From contig BQMJ01000005.1 in assembly GCA_025991245.1 (NCBI GenBank), positions 62,001-126,000 of the forward strand: a DNA stretch of 64,000 bases, in the 5' to 3' direction. This document shows, in pieces, positions 1 through 11,574 of this stretch. The position numbers and the translations under genes were made by a program. Within the stretch, counting starts at the first letter, position 1, and every line of letters begins with the position of its first letter. Below the pieces are notes generated by a model. The model was given only the letters and a program-made list of their open reading frames with translations. It searched no databases and was not told the DNA's origin. Origin of the DNA: Galdieria partita (taxonomy: Eukaryota > Rhodophyta > Bangiophyceae > Galdieriales > Galdieriaceae).

Positions 1-42
1 ACAGTCACTCATATCTGTGCACAACATTGTGCTTGTGGTGGA

Positions 43-3000
43 ATGTCTCAAGAGGTCGCAAGCTTAGGACTATATGACTTCGAGACAGTAATCGAGAAAA
101 CAGCTTCTTTAGTTAAGGAGCAAAGCTTGGAAGAATGCAGGACAGTTTTGGAGGAAGCTTTGAACACTTCTTCTCGAAAGGCCTCCGAGTTTTCTAACCA
201 GAGGGAGGTAGCCGTCTTAAGAGATAGACTAGTAGCATGCTACCTGATGCTCAGTGCAACAGGGAAGCAGAATCAAAGAACTAAGGAAGATTTACAGAAA
301 CTCATTTTAGAACAGATGTCGCTTCTAGACTCGCAGTACGGGTCAAATGCACGGTTACAACAACTTCAGGGTTGGAAAGAAATATTTGGTGAACGCTATG
401 AAAGTGCGCTTCGTTGTTTTGAACAAGTTCCAAGGTAAATTTTGGAAGCGTCAGTTATAGGCCTGACTTAATTGTTATTTAGCAGTTCAAAAGGTCTGTT
501 ATCGTCAATTGGAACCGCTATTGCCAAATTTTACAAAGGCGAGGTTCAAGATTCTTTAGACAGTTTTAGTTCCATAGTACGAAGATGGAGACGTTGCGAG
601 TTAGCTTGGTTAGGTATTGCCCATTGTTACCTGGAAAAAGGTGATCAGAGAAAGGCGCAAATGGCACTTTCGAAGACAATAGAATTTGCAAAGCAGAAGT
701 CAACAGGAGTTTCCTCAGTTTTTTGTTATGAGGCACAGGTGGCCATTGCTTATATCGCATTTGGTCAGGGCACAAAAGAAGGCGTAGAAGCAGGTTTAAG
801 TATTTTAAAGGAACTTTATCGAGACAACACAAATGATGCACAAAATGATCCACGAGTAGTTAATCGATTAGCGGACTATTTGTTTTACAGGAAAGAATAC
901 AAGCGAGCGTCTTCTCTACTTTGTAAGTTAAACTTGATGCAGACAAAATTTCCGCATGCTAAGGGCGAGAGTTTGTTTCAGCTTGCGCGCTTGGCTCACG
1001 TCAGTGGAGAACTAGCAGAAGCAGAAAATTTTTATACACAAGCGCTTTTGGAAGATAGTAATAGCTTGCCACAAGCAAGATTGGCGCTAGCAAACTTGTA
1101 TTTGTCTCGTGAAGACTTTCAAGCTGCAGCAGACTGTTTGGAACGTGTTCTGACCCAACGACAAGAATGCCTAGAAGCCAAAGCAACACTCGGAATTATT
1201 TTGACGTTGTTTGAAATGAAGAATGTGGCTACTTTGATTGGTCAAGAAGGGAAACTTACAAAGTATGAATTGAGAAGATCACGTAGAGAAAGAGCAATTT
1301 CTCTACTAACTGAAGTTGTCGACGCCACTACCACGCCCGATATTTCAACCTTGATCTGTCTTGCTTATTTATTAGAAGAAAACAAGCCTGAAAGAGCTTG
1401 TTCCTTATTGGAAGATTCTATAAGATTATTTGATGATCAAGCAAATATCATTATCGCACGTAGTTCACCATCAGTTAAAATACGGTTGCAAAACAATATT
1501 GCTTCGCTGTTTGCTAGAATTGGACGATACTCAGAAGCAGAAAAAATACTATCAACTGCCTTAAGGTCTTATATAGACTTGTCAGTGGATAGCCTTGAGG
1601 AAAATGTATTCCTCCAACACCTTCAACAGAGTAACGAAATCCCTATTCTTTTATTATATAATCTGGCGCTTGTTTGGGAATTTGAAGGAAAAGTGGCTCT
1701 GGCACGAAATTTATATTCACATATTATCTCGTGTTACGGTGAATATCCTGATGCCCTGGTAAGTTTAGGAACTATCAGACCGCTTTTTCTAATAATGTTG
1801 CTAGTTTCGACTGGGGCACCTTTCTTACGTCAATGAAGATTTCGCAGCAGCAAAAGAATTCTACGAAAGAGGAGCCAAGTTTAAGCCTAGACTCGCTTCC
1901 CACCTTTTAGCAACATTAGCAAGAAGTCAAGGAGATTATCACAAGTATCAAAGCCTCTTAGAACAAGCATTGCAGAGTAGACAGTTTGATGAGACCCGGG
2001 AATCATTAGATGATGACTACAGCTATGTACGATTATGTAACTTCTATATAGATTGTTTACAAGTTGTCGACGAAAAGAGACAACAAAAGTTTATGGACAA
2101 GTGCTTAGAATTGTTACAAAGAGTACTTTCACATTATCCATACAATGCATTTGCAGCAAACGCGTTTGGAATATATATTTCTTTGAGAGAAATGTATTCT
2201 GATGCTAGAGAAATATTCCATGGGTTGGTAGGCACACCTGCAGCTGAAATGGCGAAACTCAACTTGGCGCATATTCAGGTATTTGCTTCTTGCAAAAACT
2301 CACATAGCTAAACAACGAACATCAACTTAGGTACAGTTGGCAAGGAACTTGCAGCATGCCGCCAGAGAAAGGCAAACAGTGAGAAATGCAGCAGCTGACA
2401 CAGCCTTATCTTCAGCAATCAAATTGTACGAAGACAGCTTATTACAAGCAAGAAGCGAAGAAACGCGCTGCGAAATGATGCTGTACCTTAGTTTGGCTAA
2501 TTTTCAAAAAGCAAACTTTTCAGAAGCTTGTAGTCTTTTAACAAGACTTTTACACCGAATGCCTATGTATTTACCTTTGTGGTTTAACTGGGCCTTGACT
2601 TTAGAGGAATGCGGACTGAGAAGGATTAAAGAAGTTGGAGAAAAACAAGAAATTGTATCTGCATCAGAAAGTGCCAATTCAATGAACGGTGTGAACAACG
2701 CTCGTAAAGCTACAGCGGAGTTTGGAAGGGCCTATCGAGTATTTCAAGCTCTGAGTAGAAGAAAGCTTTCGGCAGATGGAGAAGGAATAGTTAGGCAAAC
2801 GCATTCTAGCCGACTTGCTGACGCGCATCATACTTTTGCAAAGGCTAAGCGTGCAACGTCAAACGTAAGTTTCCCTTCTAGCGTTCTCTATCAGAGTAAC
2901 ACAAGTATGGAAGGTTCTTCTGGCCAATGCAGAAAAGGAATATATGGAGCAAATGGAACGTTTTCAGGAACGCCGAAGAAAGCTGCAAGAGAAACTAGCT

Positions 3001-3261
3001 CAAGAAGAAAAAGAACGGTTGGAACAAGAACAAAGGCGAAAGGAGGAGCTGGCCGCTTTAGAAGAACGGGAATTAAAGTTTCAGGAGTCTTTAAGACAAA
3101 AGGAGGAACAAAAGAGAACTGCTACTGAACAAGAAACCATGAGCAGAAAAAGGAAACGCAAAGGTTTGAAAGAACAGTTGAACGAAACTTCAGACGCGTC
3201 AGAACCAGAAGAAACTTCGCCAACGCAAATGCAAGTCATTGAAGAAATCTTCGGTGACTGA
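43..3261 (+). CDS. CTR9: CTR9-like subunit of the Paf1 complex (TPR protein), 5' end possibly outside window
   Basis: CTR9 is the TPR scaffold of the Paf1 elongation complex, which travels with RNA polymerase II in the nucleus and supports H2B ubiquitination and H3 methylation. Five exons are supported by splice signals and phase: 43-434, 483-1758, 1805-2278, 2331-2864 and 2914-3261, with introns of 46-52 bp, giving 1,007 codons. The protein is built of helical TPR-like pairs. The stretch ARNLQHAARERQTV is followed by TPRs around LLHRMPMYLPLWFNWAL. The C-terminus is a charged coiled coil (MEQMERFQERRRKLQEK) ending in an acidic, Ser/Glu-rich tail, as in the family. The frame stays open to base 1, and family members usually carry extra N-terminal sequence, so the true start may lie upstream, either directly or through another intron. 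The stop is 1 nt from the next ATG. Confidence 0.85.
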
Positions 3262-3262
3262 G

Positions 3263-4432
3263 ATGTCATATGTCGTGAGTGTTCATTACAAGTGGTATTG
3301 TTTAGCAGTGCTTTTGTTTCTGTTCTGTTGGGAGATATTTGCTAAAGATGACAACTTTCAAGAGGAAAAAGAAACTGCGCAAACAGAAACACACAAAGTA
3401 AAGAAGATAGTACTCGAACTTGATTTTCTTCCAGCGCCAGTTTTCCAAGACGTCACGGAACCGAAACAGCAGTTACACCGAATAAATCGTATCGAAGTAT
3501 ATCAGTCTATCGACTTTCAAAGTAAAGGAATACATTTTTTGTCTGTTGGAGACTTACACTATGTGCTTGTCAATTCCCACAGACACTCAGATGTCAGCTC
3601 CATAGATGAATTTTTGAACGAGCGTTTAAAGTCAGCTCCTCTAGCGAGACAAGGTGATGAAAGCACTGAAGTTGCAACAGAAAATTTGAGGAAGGTTGTG
3701 TTGTCTTCTGTATTGGGTCACACCTTTGAGTGTAGTGTTCCTCATTTCAATCACTCTGTTGGCGAATCAGAGTTAGGTTTGAAGTCACTGAACTTGAGCT
3801 CTATTATATCTCAGTTTAATGGAACGTGTTTTTATCGTGTAAGTTTTTTTTTATATTTCAAGAAAGTTTTTTAAGTTCTGTAGAATGATGGGTGGTGGAC
3901 GTACGAGTTTTGTATAGGAAAGCACGTGAAACAATTTCATTTGAATCCAGTTACACTAGAACAGGAAGATATTTTCTATTTGGGTTTTCCTGTCGAGAAT
4001 AATAATACTGAAGGTTTTGAAAGAGCCCAGTATCACGCTGGTACTGTTGTTAACACAGATGAAGGTAGTCTCATTTTCATTTTTGTACATAATGTTGAAA
4101 TTTTTGTAGATGAAAATGTTATTCGCATTCAGTATGCTAACGGCTCTCAGTGTGCTCTAACGGGATCTCCAAGGAATGTCACAATCGATTTTATGTGTCC
4201 CTTTTCTTCTTTCTCGGATACCGAGAGTTCAGAGTTTATTTCATCTATTAGAGAAATAGGTACATGTTCGTATCACTTGACCCTGGTTAGTAACGCGTTG
4301 TGTGTCGAGCCACTGTTGAGAATTCGCCCTCACGATGAAGTCCAAGTCACTTGTAAAGTGATAAATGAGTCGGTTCCACAAAATGCCAGAATAACTAGCC
4401 TTGCTGGTTATAGAACTGCGGCCTGGTTTTGA
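3263..4432 (+). CDS. OS9: OS-9/Yos9-like ER lectin with MRH domain
   Basis: OS-9/Yos9 proteins read trimmed mannose glycans on misfolded glycoproteins in the ER lumen and pass them to the HRD1 ubiquitin ligase (ERAD). Exons 3263-3838 and 3884-4432 (45-bp intron) give 374 aa. A signal peptide is visible (YKWYCLAVLLFLFCW). The mannose-6-phosphate-receptor-homology domain begins just before the intron at CFYR and continues with WWTYEFC and GKHVKQFH, the tryptophan pair typical of OS-9. It then shows the expected Arg (SPRNVTIDFMC), the Glu and Tyr of IREIGTCSYHL, and a final LC. There is no KDEL-like tail, so retention would depend on partners. An ATG at 3239 in the same frame would overlap CTR9. 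I prefer 3263 because it places the signal peptide at the N-terminus. Confidence 0.82.
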
Positions 4433-4684
4433 AAGTTGACATTTATACATATAATAAACTATGTATTTGGCTTTCCGTTTTCTGTTTCTTGTTAATGGAA
4501 GAGAGAGTAGAACTAGGGAGACCGTTTCAAAGTGCCATCTTCAAATGATTGCATAGTTAACATCACAAAAATGATTTCGACCAGTTTCTTTAGGAAGGAA
4601 AAGAAACGCCTCATTGTACAATCATAATGATTTGTGGGACAAGAAGATGTTCCTGCCTTTGACGCCGGATAAAGCCAATACTGG

Positions 4685-5735
4685 ATGAGTGCAGACACAC
4701 AAAAGAGCCTCGTTGCAGGTCTGTGTGGTGCTTGTGCAACGTCCCTTGTAGTAACTCCGTTGGATGTGTTAAAGGCTCGCCTCCAAGTACAACAGTATTC
4801 GATGCTGAGAAATGGCCACGCTTTGAGGGTAATCGTTCGTATTTGGTATTTTTGAGCTATTCTTATATGAATAATAGGGTGTATATGCCGAACTTGTAAG
4901 AAACGAAGGTTTTAAGGGCCTCTGGAGAGGGTTGGGAGCTACCTTATTTCTAACTGTTCCTACCACGGCTTTGTATATGACCTTGTATGATTCAATGAAA
5001 GAGAAACTCATCAGAAGATATAGACAACAAGAAGAACTGTCCATTGTATTAGCTGGTACAATTTCCAGGTGCATCGTGGTCACTATTGGAAGTCCACTCG
5101 AACTTATTAGGACAAGTATTCAGGCAACGAAAGGTTCTTCCTCTATTTTGAATATGTGGAAGCGCAACATGGAGACTGCAGGTGTAAAGGGTCTTTTTCG
5201 CGGTTTGTCTCCAACACTTATAAGGGATGCTCCTTTTTCAGCTGTTTATTGGGTTCTCTACGAGCACTTTAAATCACCTTCAAGTGTATTTTTCCAGCTC
5301 ACGGGTGGGAAACACAGTTGGTTTGTATTTCTCGTATCAGGTTGTCTATCTGGAATGACAGCAGCTGCACTTACGACTCCAGCAGATGTGGTAAAAACGC
5401 GACGTCAGGCAATACTGAACAGGCAAAAGTCTTTTCTGTTGCAGTCCTCTCCTTCACTTAACAGTATTGATTGTTGCTCGGAATTAAACTCATCTTTTTG
5501 GAGTTGTGGCAAGGCAATAGTAAAATATGAGGGTTATAGAGGTTTATTTCGAGGCCTTGTGCCAAGAGTTGCCAAAGTGGCTCCCAGTTGTGCTATTATG
5601 ATGACAAGTTATGAATTGTGTAAGGCATATTTGAGTGTTCCTAGTGTGTTCAAGAATGACTGCTCGAACGATAATGAACTTTCCAATGATACGATTTCGG
5701 ATGAATATATAGAGTGGTCTATTTCAGAGTATTGA
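4685..5735 (+). CDS. mitochondrial carrier, SLC25A39/40/MTM1 type
   Basis: Exons 4685-4828 and 4878-5735 (49-bp intron) give 333 aa, normal for SLC25 inner-membrane carriers. Three carrier repeats are visible. Each has a Px[DE]xx[KR] signature: TPLDVLKARLQ near the N-terminus, SPLELIRTSIQ in the middle and TPADVVKTRRQ in the third repeat. Each repeat ends in a GL[WF]RGL motif. The SPLELIRT form together with VYWVLYE is characteristic of the SLC25A39/40/MTM1 branch, which is linked to mitochondrial glutathione import and to manganese/iron handling. Substrate assignment is by family only. The first Met directly precedes helix 1, so there is no cleavable presequence. The C-terminal tail is acidic. 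Confidence 0.8.
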
Positions 5736-6092
5736 TACTGTGTATTCATATTTTGTTCGACAGACGCAGTAGATTTAGTATAGGGAGCGTATTCCAAGAA
5801 CAATTTTTTGTGAGCTTGTTATCTTCTTGTGAGAGTTTCATGTAAAATAGGCCAATAGACAGATTTAGCACATTATATCTTTTTTGTATAATTAGCCGAT
5901 ATTTTGTTAAGATAGAACTGAATTCAGCAAGGTCCCTGTTCTATAGATAGCTGATTGGTTCAGTATCGGAAATCCCAAGTGTTGGGGATTAAGCTTCACT
6001 ATGAACTGTGAATACTGGCACAATTCAACTTTATGTAACATCAGTATTACATGTTCAAAGATGGTGTTCGTATAGAGCCTATATTTCCATTC
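5736..6092. other. convergent intergenic region
   Basis: This stretch of about 360 bp separates two convergent genes (the carrier and the deubiquitinase). It is AT-rich, with runs such as TTTTTTGTATAATTAG. I see no convincing ORF, tRNA or repeat. It presumably holds the two 3' UTRs and poly(A) sites. Confidence 0.6.
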
Positions 6093-7919
6093 CTACACTG
6101 ATACATGAGTATTCTTGTTCGTTGGTTTGTTTGCATATTTTGAAAAGTCCTGTGCTGCCTTTTGCGATTTTCTTCTCTTTCTTTGTTTTCCTCTATCATA
6201 TTCAAGATCCCACAGGTCTCTTTTCTTCACAAGGGATGATTGATTCTCTTCTTTAGAAAATAATTCCTTTCTTGACTGGAAGAGCAAGGACGAGTTACTC
6301 CATGTTCCAATCGAAAATGGTGAAGGAATTTTTCCTACTAACTGCTTTGTTTTTCGTTGTCCCGTATAAAGAATGGCATGGTCATTTTTCTGTGGTTGAG
6401 CAGAGTCATTTGTTTGTGAAACACTTGTAACCTTATTATAAGAAGATATTTTTCTACGCAGCTGTGCATGGAAAGAAGTGTTCAACGCATGCCTTACATG
6501 AGGCCCTATAGTCCCATAAAGCCTTTGCATCGTCATCTGGAGGCGATGAAAGGCAAGTAACGAAATTTCTTGCGTTTGTGTTGTCCCTTTCGTAGGTTGA
6601 CTGTTGTTCTGTATAAGCCTATCCATATCAAACTTCTCAGTAGGCTTCCATTCTTCTTTCGAATCGCTCGACTTTTCCAGTAATCGCAAATTCAAATTCG
6701 AACTATCAATCTTTGTCGATTCCATATTACTTGTCTTCTGCTGGGCGACGCGGCTGTAAAACAATAAATAGGCTCTTTGGTGTAACACAGTTTGAATGCC
6801 AACTTGCCTTGTGCGTTCATCATCCTTCAAGTACCAAATTCCGTTGCTATTCCGAACGTACGCATAGTAATGGCCACCATGAACACTAAAACCGTCATGT
6901 ACAACAATTGCACAAAGACGATAATAAACAGGATTTTGAACACTACTGTCCTTCCAAGGAATGAAAGGAGAAAAATCAAACGTTTCATCATACGACACAA
7001 ATTTGTTCTCTTTCTTATTGAATCGAAATCGTTTTAAATGGAAAATAAAAACGTTCGGGATTCGACGAAACTGAAATACTTTGGAAGCTTCCGTCTTTTG
7101 TTTACATTGGGAACAAAAGTAGCGATTAGACCCAAATAAGCGCTCAGGATTAGTAAAACCCTTCAATGCTTTTGCAATAGTATTGACACCTTCCAAATCC
7201 AGGGAAACATCTAGAAACGGTTCGATAGTGTCTGAACTTGATCCGCAATTTTGACACAACACTTTGGATTCATAACAACCTCCAAATATCTCATGAATCA
7301 AGGTATGCATTTCTTGTTGTCGGTCGTGACAAAGTTTACCTCGAGGTAGTCCCAACAAGATACGATTCATATCATCGAGTAAGAAACGGATAAACTCGTG
7401 GGCATCTGCTTGTCTTCCTGGGATGAAATTTCTAGATAAGACCTTCAAACAACGCACCAATTCAATTGGAGAGTAGCTCTGAAAGGAAGAGTCAGACGAA
7501 AAGATATGTTGAGCTGACTTTTCTACAGCACAAATACTACAGAATCCTGAATGAGACTGACATTTGGATTTTGCAGAAAATATTTTATCCAACAAAGCCA
7601 TGGCAAAAGGAGGACAATGTAACAAAGACTGCAGCGCAGCATTCAGAAAGCAAGTATTTCCCAAATTTCTCAAACCTTTTCCTGTACGAAAGATTCTTTT
7701 CCACTCCAATGTAGTGGAAGAACAAGGAGTTATCCAAGCTCCATAATAACCACTTTTACTAGTGGCCTCAGAAGACTTGACGGAGGCTTTGAAAAGCTTC
7801 AGACTATGCTCAGTTCCACGATAGGACGTTCCATTTCCAACTAGATTGGTTGCTCCAAGATTCCCATCTTTCACAAACTCGATTCTTTCAGGAATATTCC
7901 AGTTATTATGATTGACCAT
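6093..7919 (-). CDS. ubiquitin-specific protease, USP36/USP42 type
   Basis: This single-exon gene encodes a 608-aa cysteine deubiquitinase. The Cys box GLRNLGNTCFLNAALQSLL places the nucleophile near residue 90. The QADAHEF motif lies at about 170-176. Zinc-binding CxxC pairs are at about 222-225 (CQNC) and 269-272 (CSQC). The His box VHGGHYYAYV puts the catalytic His near 350, followed by WYLKDDERT with the third catalytic residue. The layout and the basic C-terminus (KQRKRRKSQK) resemble USP36, a nucleolar enzyme acting on ribosome-biogenesis factors. USP42, or plant UBP23, is a possible alternative assignment. All catalytic residues are present. It is divergently paired with cyclin H, 225 bp away. 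Confidence 0.85.
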   Translation of the reverse strand: MVNHNNWNIPERIEFVKDGNLGATNLVGNGTSYRGTEHSLKLFKASVKSSEATSKSGYYGAWITPCSSTTLEWKRIFRTGKGLRNLGNTCFLNAALQSLLHCPPFAMALLDKIFSAKSKCQSHSGFCSICAVEKSAQHIFSSDSSFQSYSPIELVRCLKVLSRNFIPGRQADAHEFIRFLLDDMNRILLGLPRGKLCHDRQQEMHTLIHEIFGGCYESKVLCQNCGSSSDTIEPFLDVSLDLEGVNTIAKALKGFTNPERLFGSNRYFCSQCKQKTEASKVFQFRRIPNVFIFHLKRFRFNKKENKFVSYDETFDFSPFIPWKDSSVQNPVYYRLCAIVVHDGFSVHGGHYYAYVRNSNGIWYLKDDERTRQVGIQTVLHQRAYLLFYSRVAQQKTSNMESTKIDSSNLNLRLLEKSSDSKEEWKPTEKFDMDRLIQNNSQPTKGTTQTQEISLLAFHRLQMTMQRLYGTIGPHVRHALNTSFHAQLRRKISSYNKVTSVSQTNDSAQPQKNDHAILYTGQRKTKQLVGKIPSPFSIGTWSNSSLLFQSRKELFSKEENQSSLVKKRDLWDLEYDRGKQRKRRKSQKAAQDFSKYANKPTNKNTHVSV

Positions 7920-8144
7920 TTTTTCTCTCAGTTTTTACTGAAACAACTTTGTCTACTAACATTCATCTTTAACATATGCTCATCGGCCGATATCCCCGAA
8001 GAGATTATAACGAATTGGATATTCAAAGAATTTGACAACTTCGTTTTACAGTTTACAAGAGAAGCCTGTTTTTCAATTTGTGTTGTAAAACGTTCTTTTT
8101 CTGAAATTGTTGTCAAAGAAGAGCAAACTTCGGTGTGGAATTGA

Positions 8145-9384
8145 ATGCCCATGGCACATTTTGAAGCAACGACACAAGCAAAGTATTGGCTATTTACTAG
8201 TGGACAAGTTGAAGAAATGAGAAAGAATAACAACCAAGAGGCAAGCAAAAGACTGAAAGAACGAATAGATAATGAAGAAATAGAACCACTTACACTTGAA
8301 GAAGAAGCCAAGTTGAGAAGAATATATGAAATAGGGATTCAGAAGAATGCAGAAAAGTTAGGGTTACCAGAGGCAGCTCAGGCTACAGCTGTTACTCTTT
8401 TTAAAAGATATTTTCTAAGGACAAGTGTCATGGAGGCAGATCTTTCAACAATTGCGTAAGTGAACGTTGCCATGAGGACTTTGTATGGAGATTCCTGAAC
8501 CACGTTCTCTTAGAATAACTTCTTTATATTTGGCGAGTAAAATTGAAGAATATTACATTCCTTTCAAAGAATTCGCTGCGGTTGTAGAAACTACTCTTTC
8601 AGTTGATCAACTCCTTTTCTTTGAGATGGAGATTATGCAGCGGTTGGATTTCCATATCTCTTGTTATCATCCTTATTTGTCCTTTTCTGCGCTTTGGTTT
8701 TTATTGGAGAAATCCTGGTGGAATATGGAAGCAAGGAATGACCTTGTCGACAAAAAGAAGCTTTATTCCTTTGCTCGTTCTCTTATTCACAACAGTCTTT
8801 TGACAGATTTGATGTTTTTTCTCTCACCTGGACAGATAGCTTTAGGTATTTTGTCCTTTGCCTTTTCTCGTTTTCATATTTCTTTTCCTTTGGATTTGTG
8901 TTTGACTTTGGAGAGCGAACGGAATCGAGAGAATGTAGCAGAAGAAGTTGATTGGTTATCTTTATGGGAACAATCCATAACTGAGTTGAAACAAGAAATT
9001 TCAACGTGTGGTGGACTTTATAGTTGGAATATTCCCACAGGAGAAGAGACAAAACAACTTTTGAAGAAACTGTCCTTGTGTATAGATCCTAGAGTAGATC
9101 CTAAGAGTGCCGAATACTTGGAAATGATGAAAAAGAGAGAAGACGACAAGGAAATGAAACGACTGGAGAAGAATCGTGCATTTTCAGAAAGAAGAAAAAG
9201 GGAATTTGCTATGATTACTGGTATAGGAGAAGATGCTAGTCAAGTTTCGGAGACTAAATTGGAAGAAAATGTTGAACATATACGTGCTGAAGACTTGAGT
9301 AAGAAAACGGAAGAGATGGAAGAAATTGAACAGTCCACTTTATTGGACAAAGACGATATGAAGAAGAAGAGAAGAAGAGAGTAA
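8145..9384 (+). CDS. CCNH: cyclin H (CDK-activating kinase / TFIIH subunit)
   Basis: Cyclin H pairs with CDK7 and MAT1 to phosphorylate other CDKs and, within TFIIH, the polymerase II C-terminal domain. Exons 8145-8455 and 8514-9384 (58-bp intron) give 393 aa; the ATG at 8151 is an alternative start. The N-terminus has the cyclin H signature KYWLFTS. The first cyclin box runs through YFLRTSVMEADLSTIA into ITSLYLASKIEE, followed by FFEMEIMQRLDFHI and a second box around LTDLMFFLSPGQIAL. The C-terminal 100 residues are an unusually long, charged Lys/Glu-rich coiled-coil extension. Human cyclin H has about 323 aa, so the extra length is mostly in this tail. Confidence 0.87.
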
Positions 9385-9404
9385 TAGAAATTAAAAGGCT
9401 TTGG

Positions 9405-10845
9405 ATGATCATCATTCGACAATACTCATGGCTGGGTATGAGTTGTGTACCTTTGAATATGTCTTTTCATAGGTCGTACTTGAAGAAGGATTCTGTAATT
9501 CAAGCTTTCAAGCATAGTGGATTTTATGGTCGGAAACTTATTTGGTCAACAAACCCTATTCGTGTAGCCATTCCAAAGAGCTCGACCTTTATAAGGAGCA
9601 AGGGACTTTATCCTGTGAGGGAACCAGTCTATGCAAGCTATGACAACTGGTTGCCTAGAAGAGCTTTTGTAGCAACTTGGAATAGATATTTTATATCTGC
9701 CGTTGCTTCAGTATCTTTGGCAGGGGCAATTTACATTGCTTCACTAAACACTAAGACTACTCCGGATGCAGTTGCTTTGAGTGGTTCCGAAGGATTGGCT
9801 ACAAGTACTTTGATAGAACAGCAACAGGATAGCATAAAAGAAGCAAACACTGAACTGGTCTCTTGTTTGTACCGAATTTATGACAACAGAGGAATGAAAG
9901 TAGACCTGAATTCTCTCTTGACTTCACTCAACAATAGAGAAGTGATTCTCATTGGAGAAACACATGACGACTCTGTGGCCCATGAGTTGGAGTTGGCTAT
10001 CGTGAAGTATTTATTTCAGACACAATATTCAGGAGAAGGTAACCGAATAAAAGTTCAAGTAAATGTAAACTAAGTCAAACTGCGTCTGTTAGAAAGGAAG
10101 CCTTTAGTAGTATCATTGGAGTTTTTCAATTACGATATGCAGAGTTATCTCGATTCTTACATTGAAAGAGAACTCAGTGAGACACAATTCTTGGAGTCAT
10201 GTGTTCAGCAGCCTGGTAATATTGAAGACTATCTTCCTTTGTTACGTTTTTGTCGTGAAAAACATATTCCTATATTAGCATCGAACGCTCCAAGACAGTG
10301 AGTGTTATTCCATGCATTCTATTATCACCAACTATTTCTTTTTATTTAGTATTATTGAAATGGTTCGTAAGGACGGGAAGGAATATCTGAGGAATTTAAA
10401 GGACGAAGACACTTTTGGTATACCACCACTTCCTTATCCTGAACCGTCAGCCTCATATGAAGCCAAGTTTATGGCTCTGATGAATCATCAGTTGATGTTG
10501 GCCGCCCATGGAATGTGGAAGGACGATATATATACTCTTAGCAAAAATGAAAGTTTTCAAAGACGACTAAACAATTATTTAGAGGCACAAAACTTGTGGG
10601 ATGCCAGTATGGCCTATAATATAGTGAACAAAATCGAAGAAAATAGAAATGTCACTGTTTGCCATATATGTGGGAAATTTCATATGGAAGGAGGTTTGGG
10701 AATTCCCGAACATTTGCATAATTATGCTCCTCATTTGAACATGATTTCAGTAACTATTATACCTGAAGAAAGTTTGGTAGCCGAAGAAGGCATAAATGAT
10801 GGTGGTTTTATTATTCGAACTTTGACCACAGAAAGTGACAAGTAA
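9405..10845 (+). CDS. ChaN/Tiki-superfamily haem-binding uptake protein, probably organelle-targeted
   Basis: Exons 9405-10038, 10093-10297 and 10350-10845 give 444 aa. The second acceptor could instead be at 10074; both keep frame, but 10092 leaves a more typical 54-bp intron. The domain matches the family founded by bacterial ChaN (iron-regulated lipoprotein, Cofac_haem_bdg). It opens with EVILIGETHDD, continues with PLVVSLEFFNYDMQSYL and SNAPR, and closes with VTVCHICGKFHMEGGLG. The GET-H and GxxH residues of the Tiki-like metal/haem site are present. The N-terminal 110 residues are basic and Ser/Arg-rich with a hydrophobic span (FISAVASVSLAGAIYIAS). This suggests import into plastid or mitochondrion followed by membrane anchoring. 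Function in algae is unknown. Confidence 0.75.
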
Positions 10846-10977
10846 TCAATCAATGTAAATAGTCTGTGCATATAACAAATGTGGAATGGTACGTCTTTAT
10901 TCATTGTTAAATCTGTATGTTCATATCGTGGTTGTCAACTTATTTCATTTATTTAAAATATTTCACCATCTAGGCAA

Positions 10978-11440
10978 TCACACACCATGTACTGAACATG
11001 GAAGAAGACTCGTCTTTCGTGTTTTTGTCTGCTTTGTTTGAACGTTCTCTATACTGAATAACAAATATTCAATCCCATTCAAGTTATTTTTAAAAGCAAT
11101 TGTGCTTACTACTCTCTTGGGCGATTGACTATCCTTGACTGCGTCACCGGAGGTTAACTTTGATACTCTTCTTCTCGTTGTCCTTGTAGACTTTTCGTTC
11201 GAACTCCTTTTGGTTGTCCTTCGAGGTGTTGTAATTGAACCCTTCGTAGACTCTTTATAGTCCAGTCAGCGTTGTTATGCTATTGTATTAACTTGACCTA
11301 CTTCTTCGTTTATTCGGACTCTTGAGGCTTCCCTTGTTGGAGACTTTGACCTTTTTTGCTTTGCTACGTTTGTTAGTGGGTTTGGTTTCAGGGGTCTTGA
11401 CGTGGGTTATGGATTCGTTATCTTTTAATTCTGTCTGCAT
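10978..11440 (-). CDS. small Lys/Arg/Thr-rich basic protein, unrecognised
   Basis: The minus strand reads as two exons, 11440-11302 and 11252-10978, joined by a 49-bp GTAGGT...AAAG intron. The result is 137 aa ending in a TGA. The first 105 residues are very basic and low in hydrophobics, with runs such as KRSKAKKVKV, TPRRTTKRSS and TRTTRRRVSK, typical of a nuclear or nucleolar DNA/RNA-binding tail. The last 35 residues change character (FKNNLNGIEYLLFSIENV). I recognise no family. It sits tail-to-tail with the ChaN-like gene and is divergent from RED, about 135 bp away. Support comes from a clean intron, phase agreement and an ATG start. The compositional bias means a chance ORF cannot be fully excluded. 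Confidence 0.55.
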
Positions 11441-11574
11441 AATAGACGATAATCAATTATCTATATATTCATTAAAGAAAGTATCAAAAATACATTCACA
11501 CGCACTTACATCTTCCACACTAGACCACAAACATCAATGACGACATTTGCCGTTACAAAAAGGAAATTCAACTC

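Noticed and set aside
6008-6256. Plus-strand open frame at the 3' end of the USP36-like gene
   Set aside because: It overlaps antisense coding and UTR sequence, has biased low-complexity translation and no homology I recognise.
7928-8311. Minus-strand open frame opposite the cyclin H first exon
   Set aside because: It is antisense to well-supported cyclin H coding sequence. Its Ser/Leu-rich translation is typical of a shadow frame.
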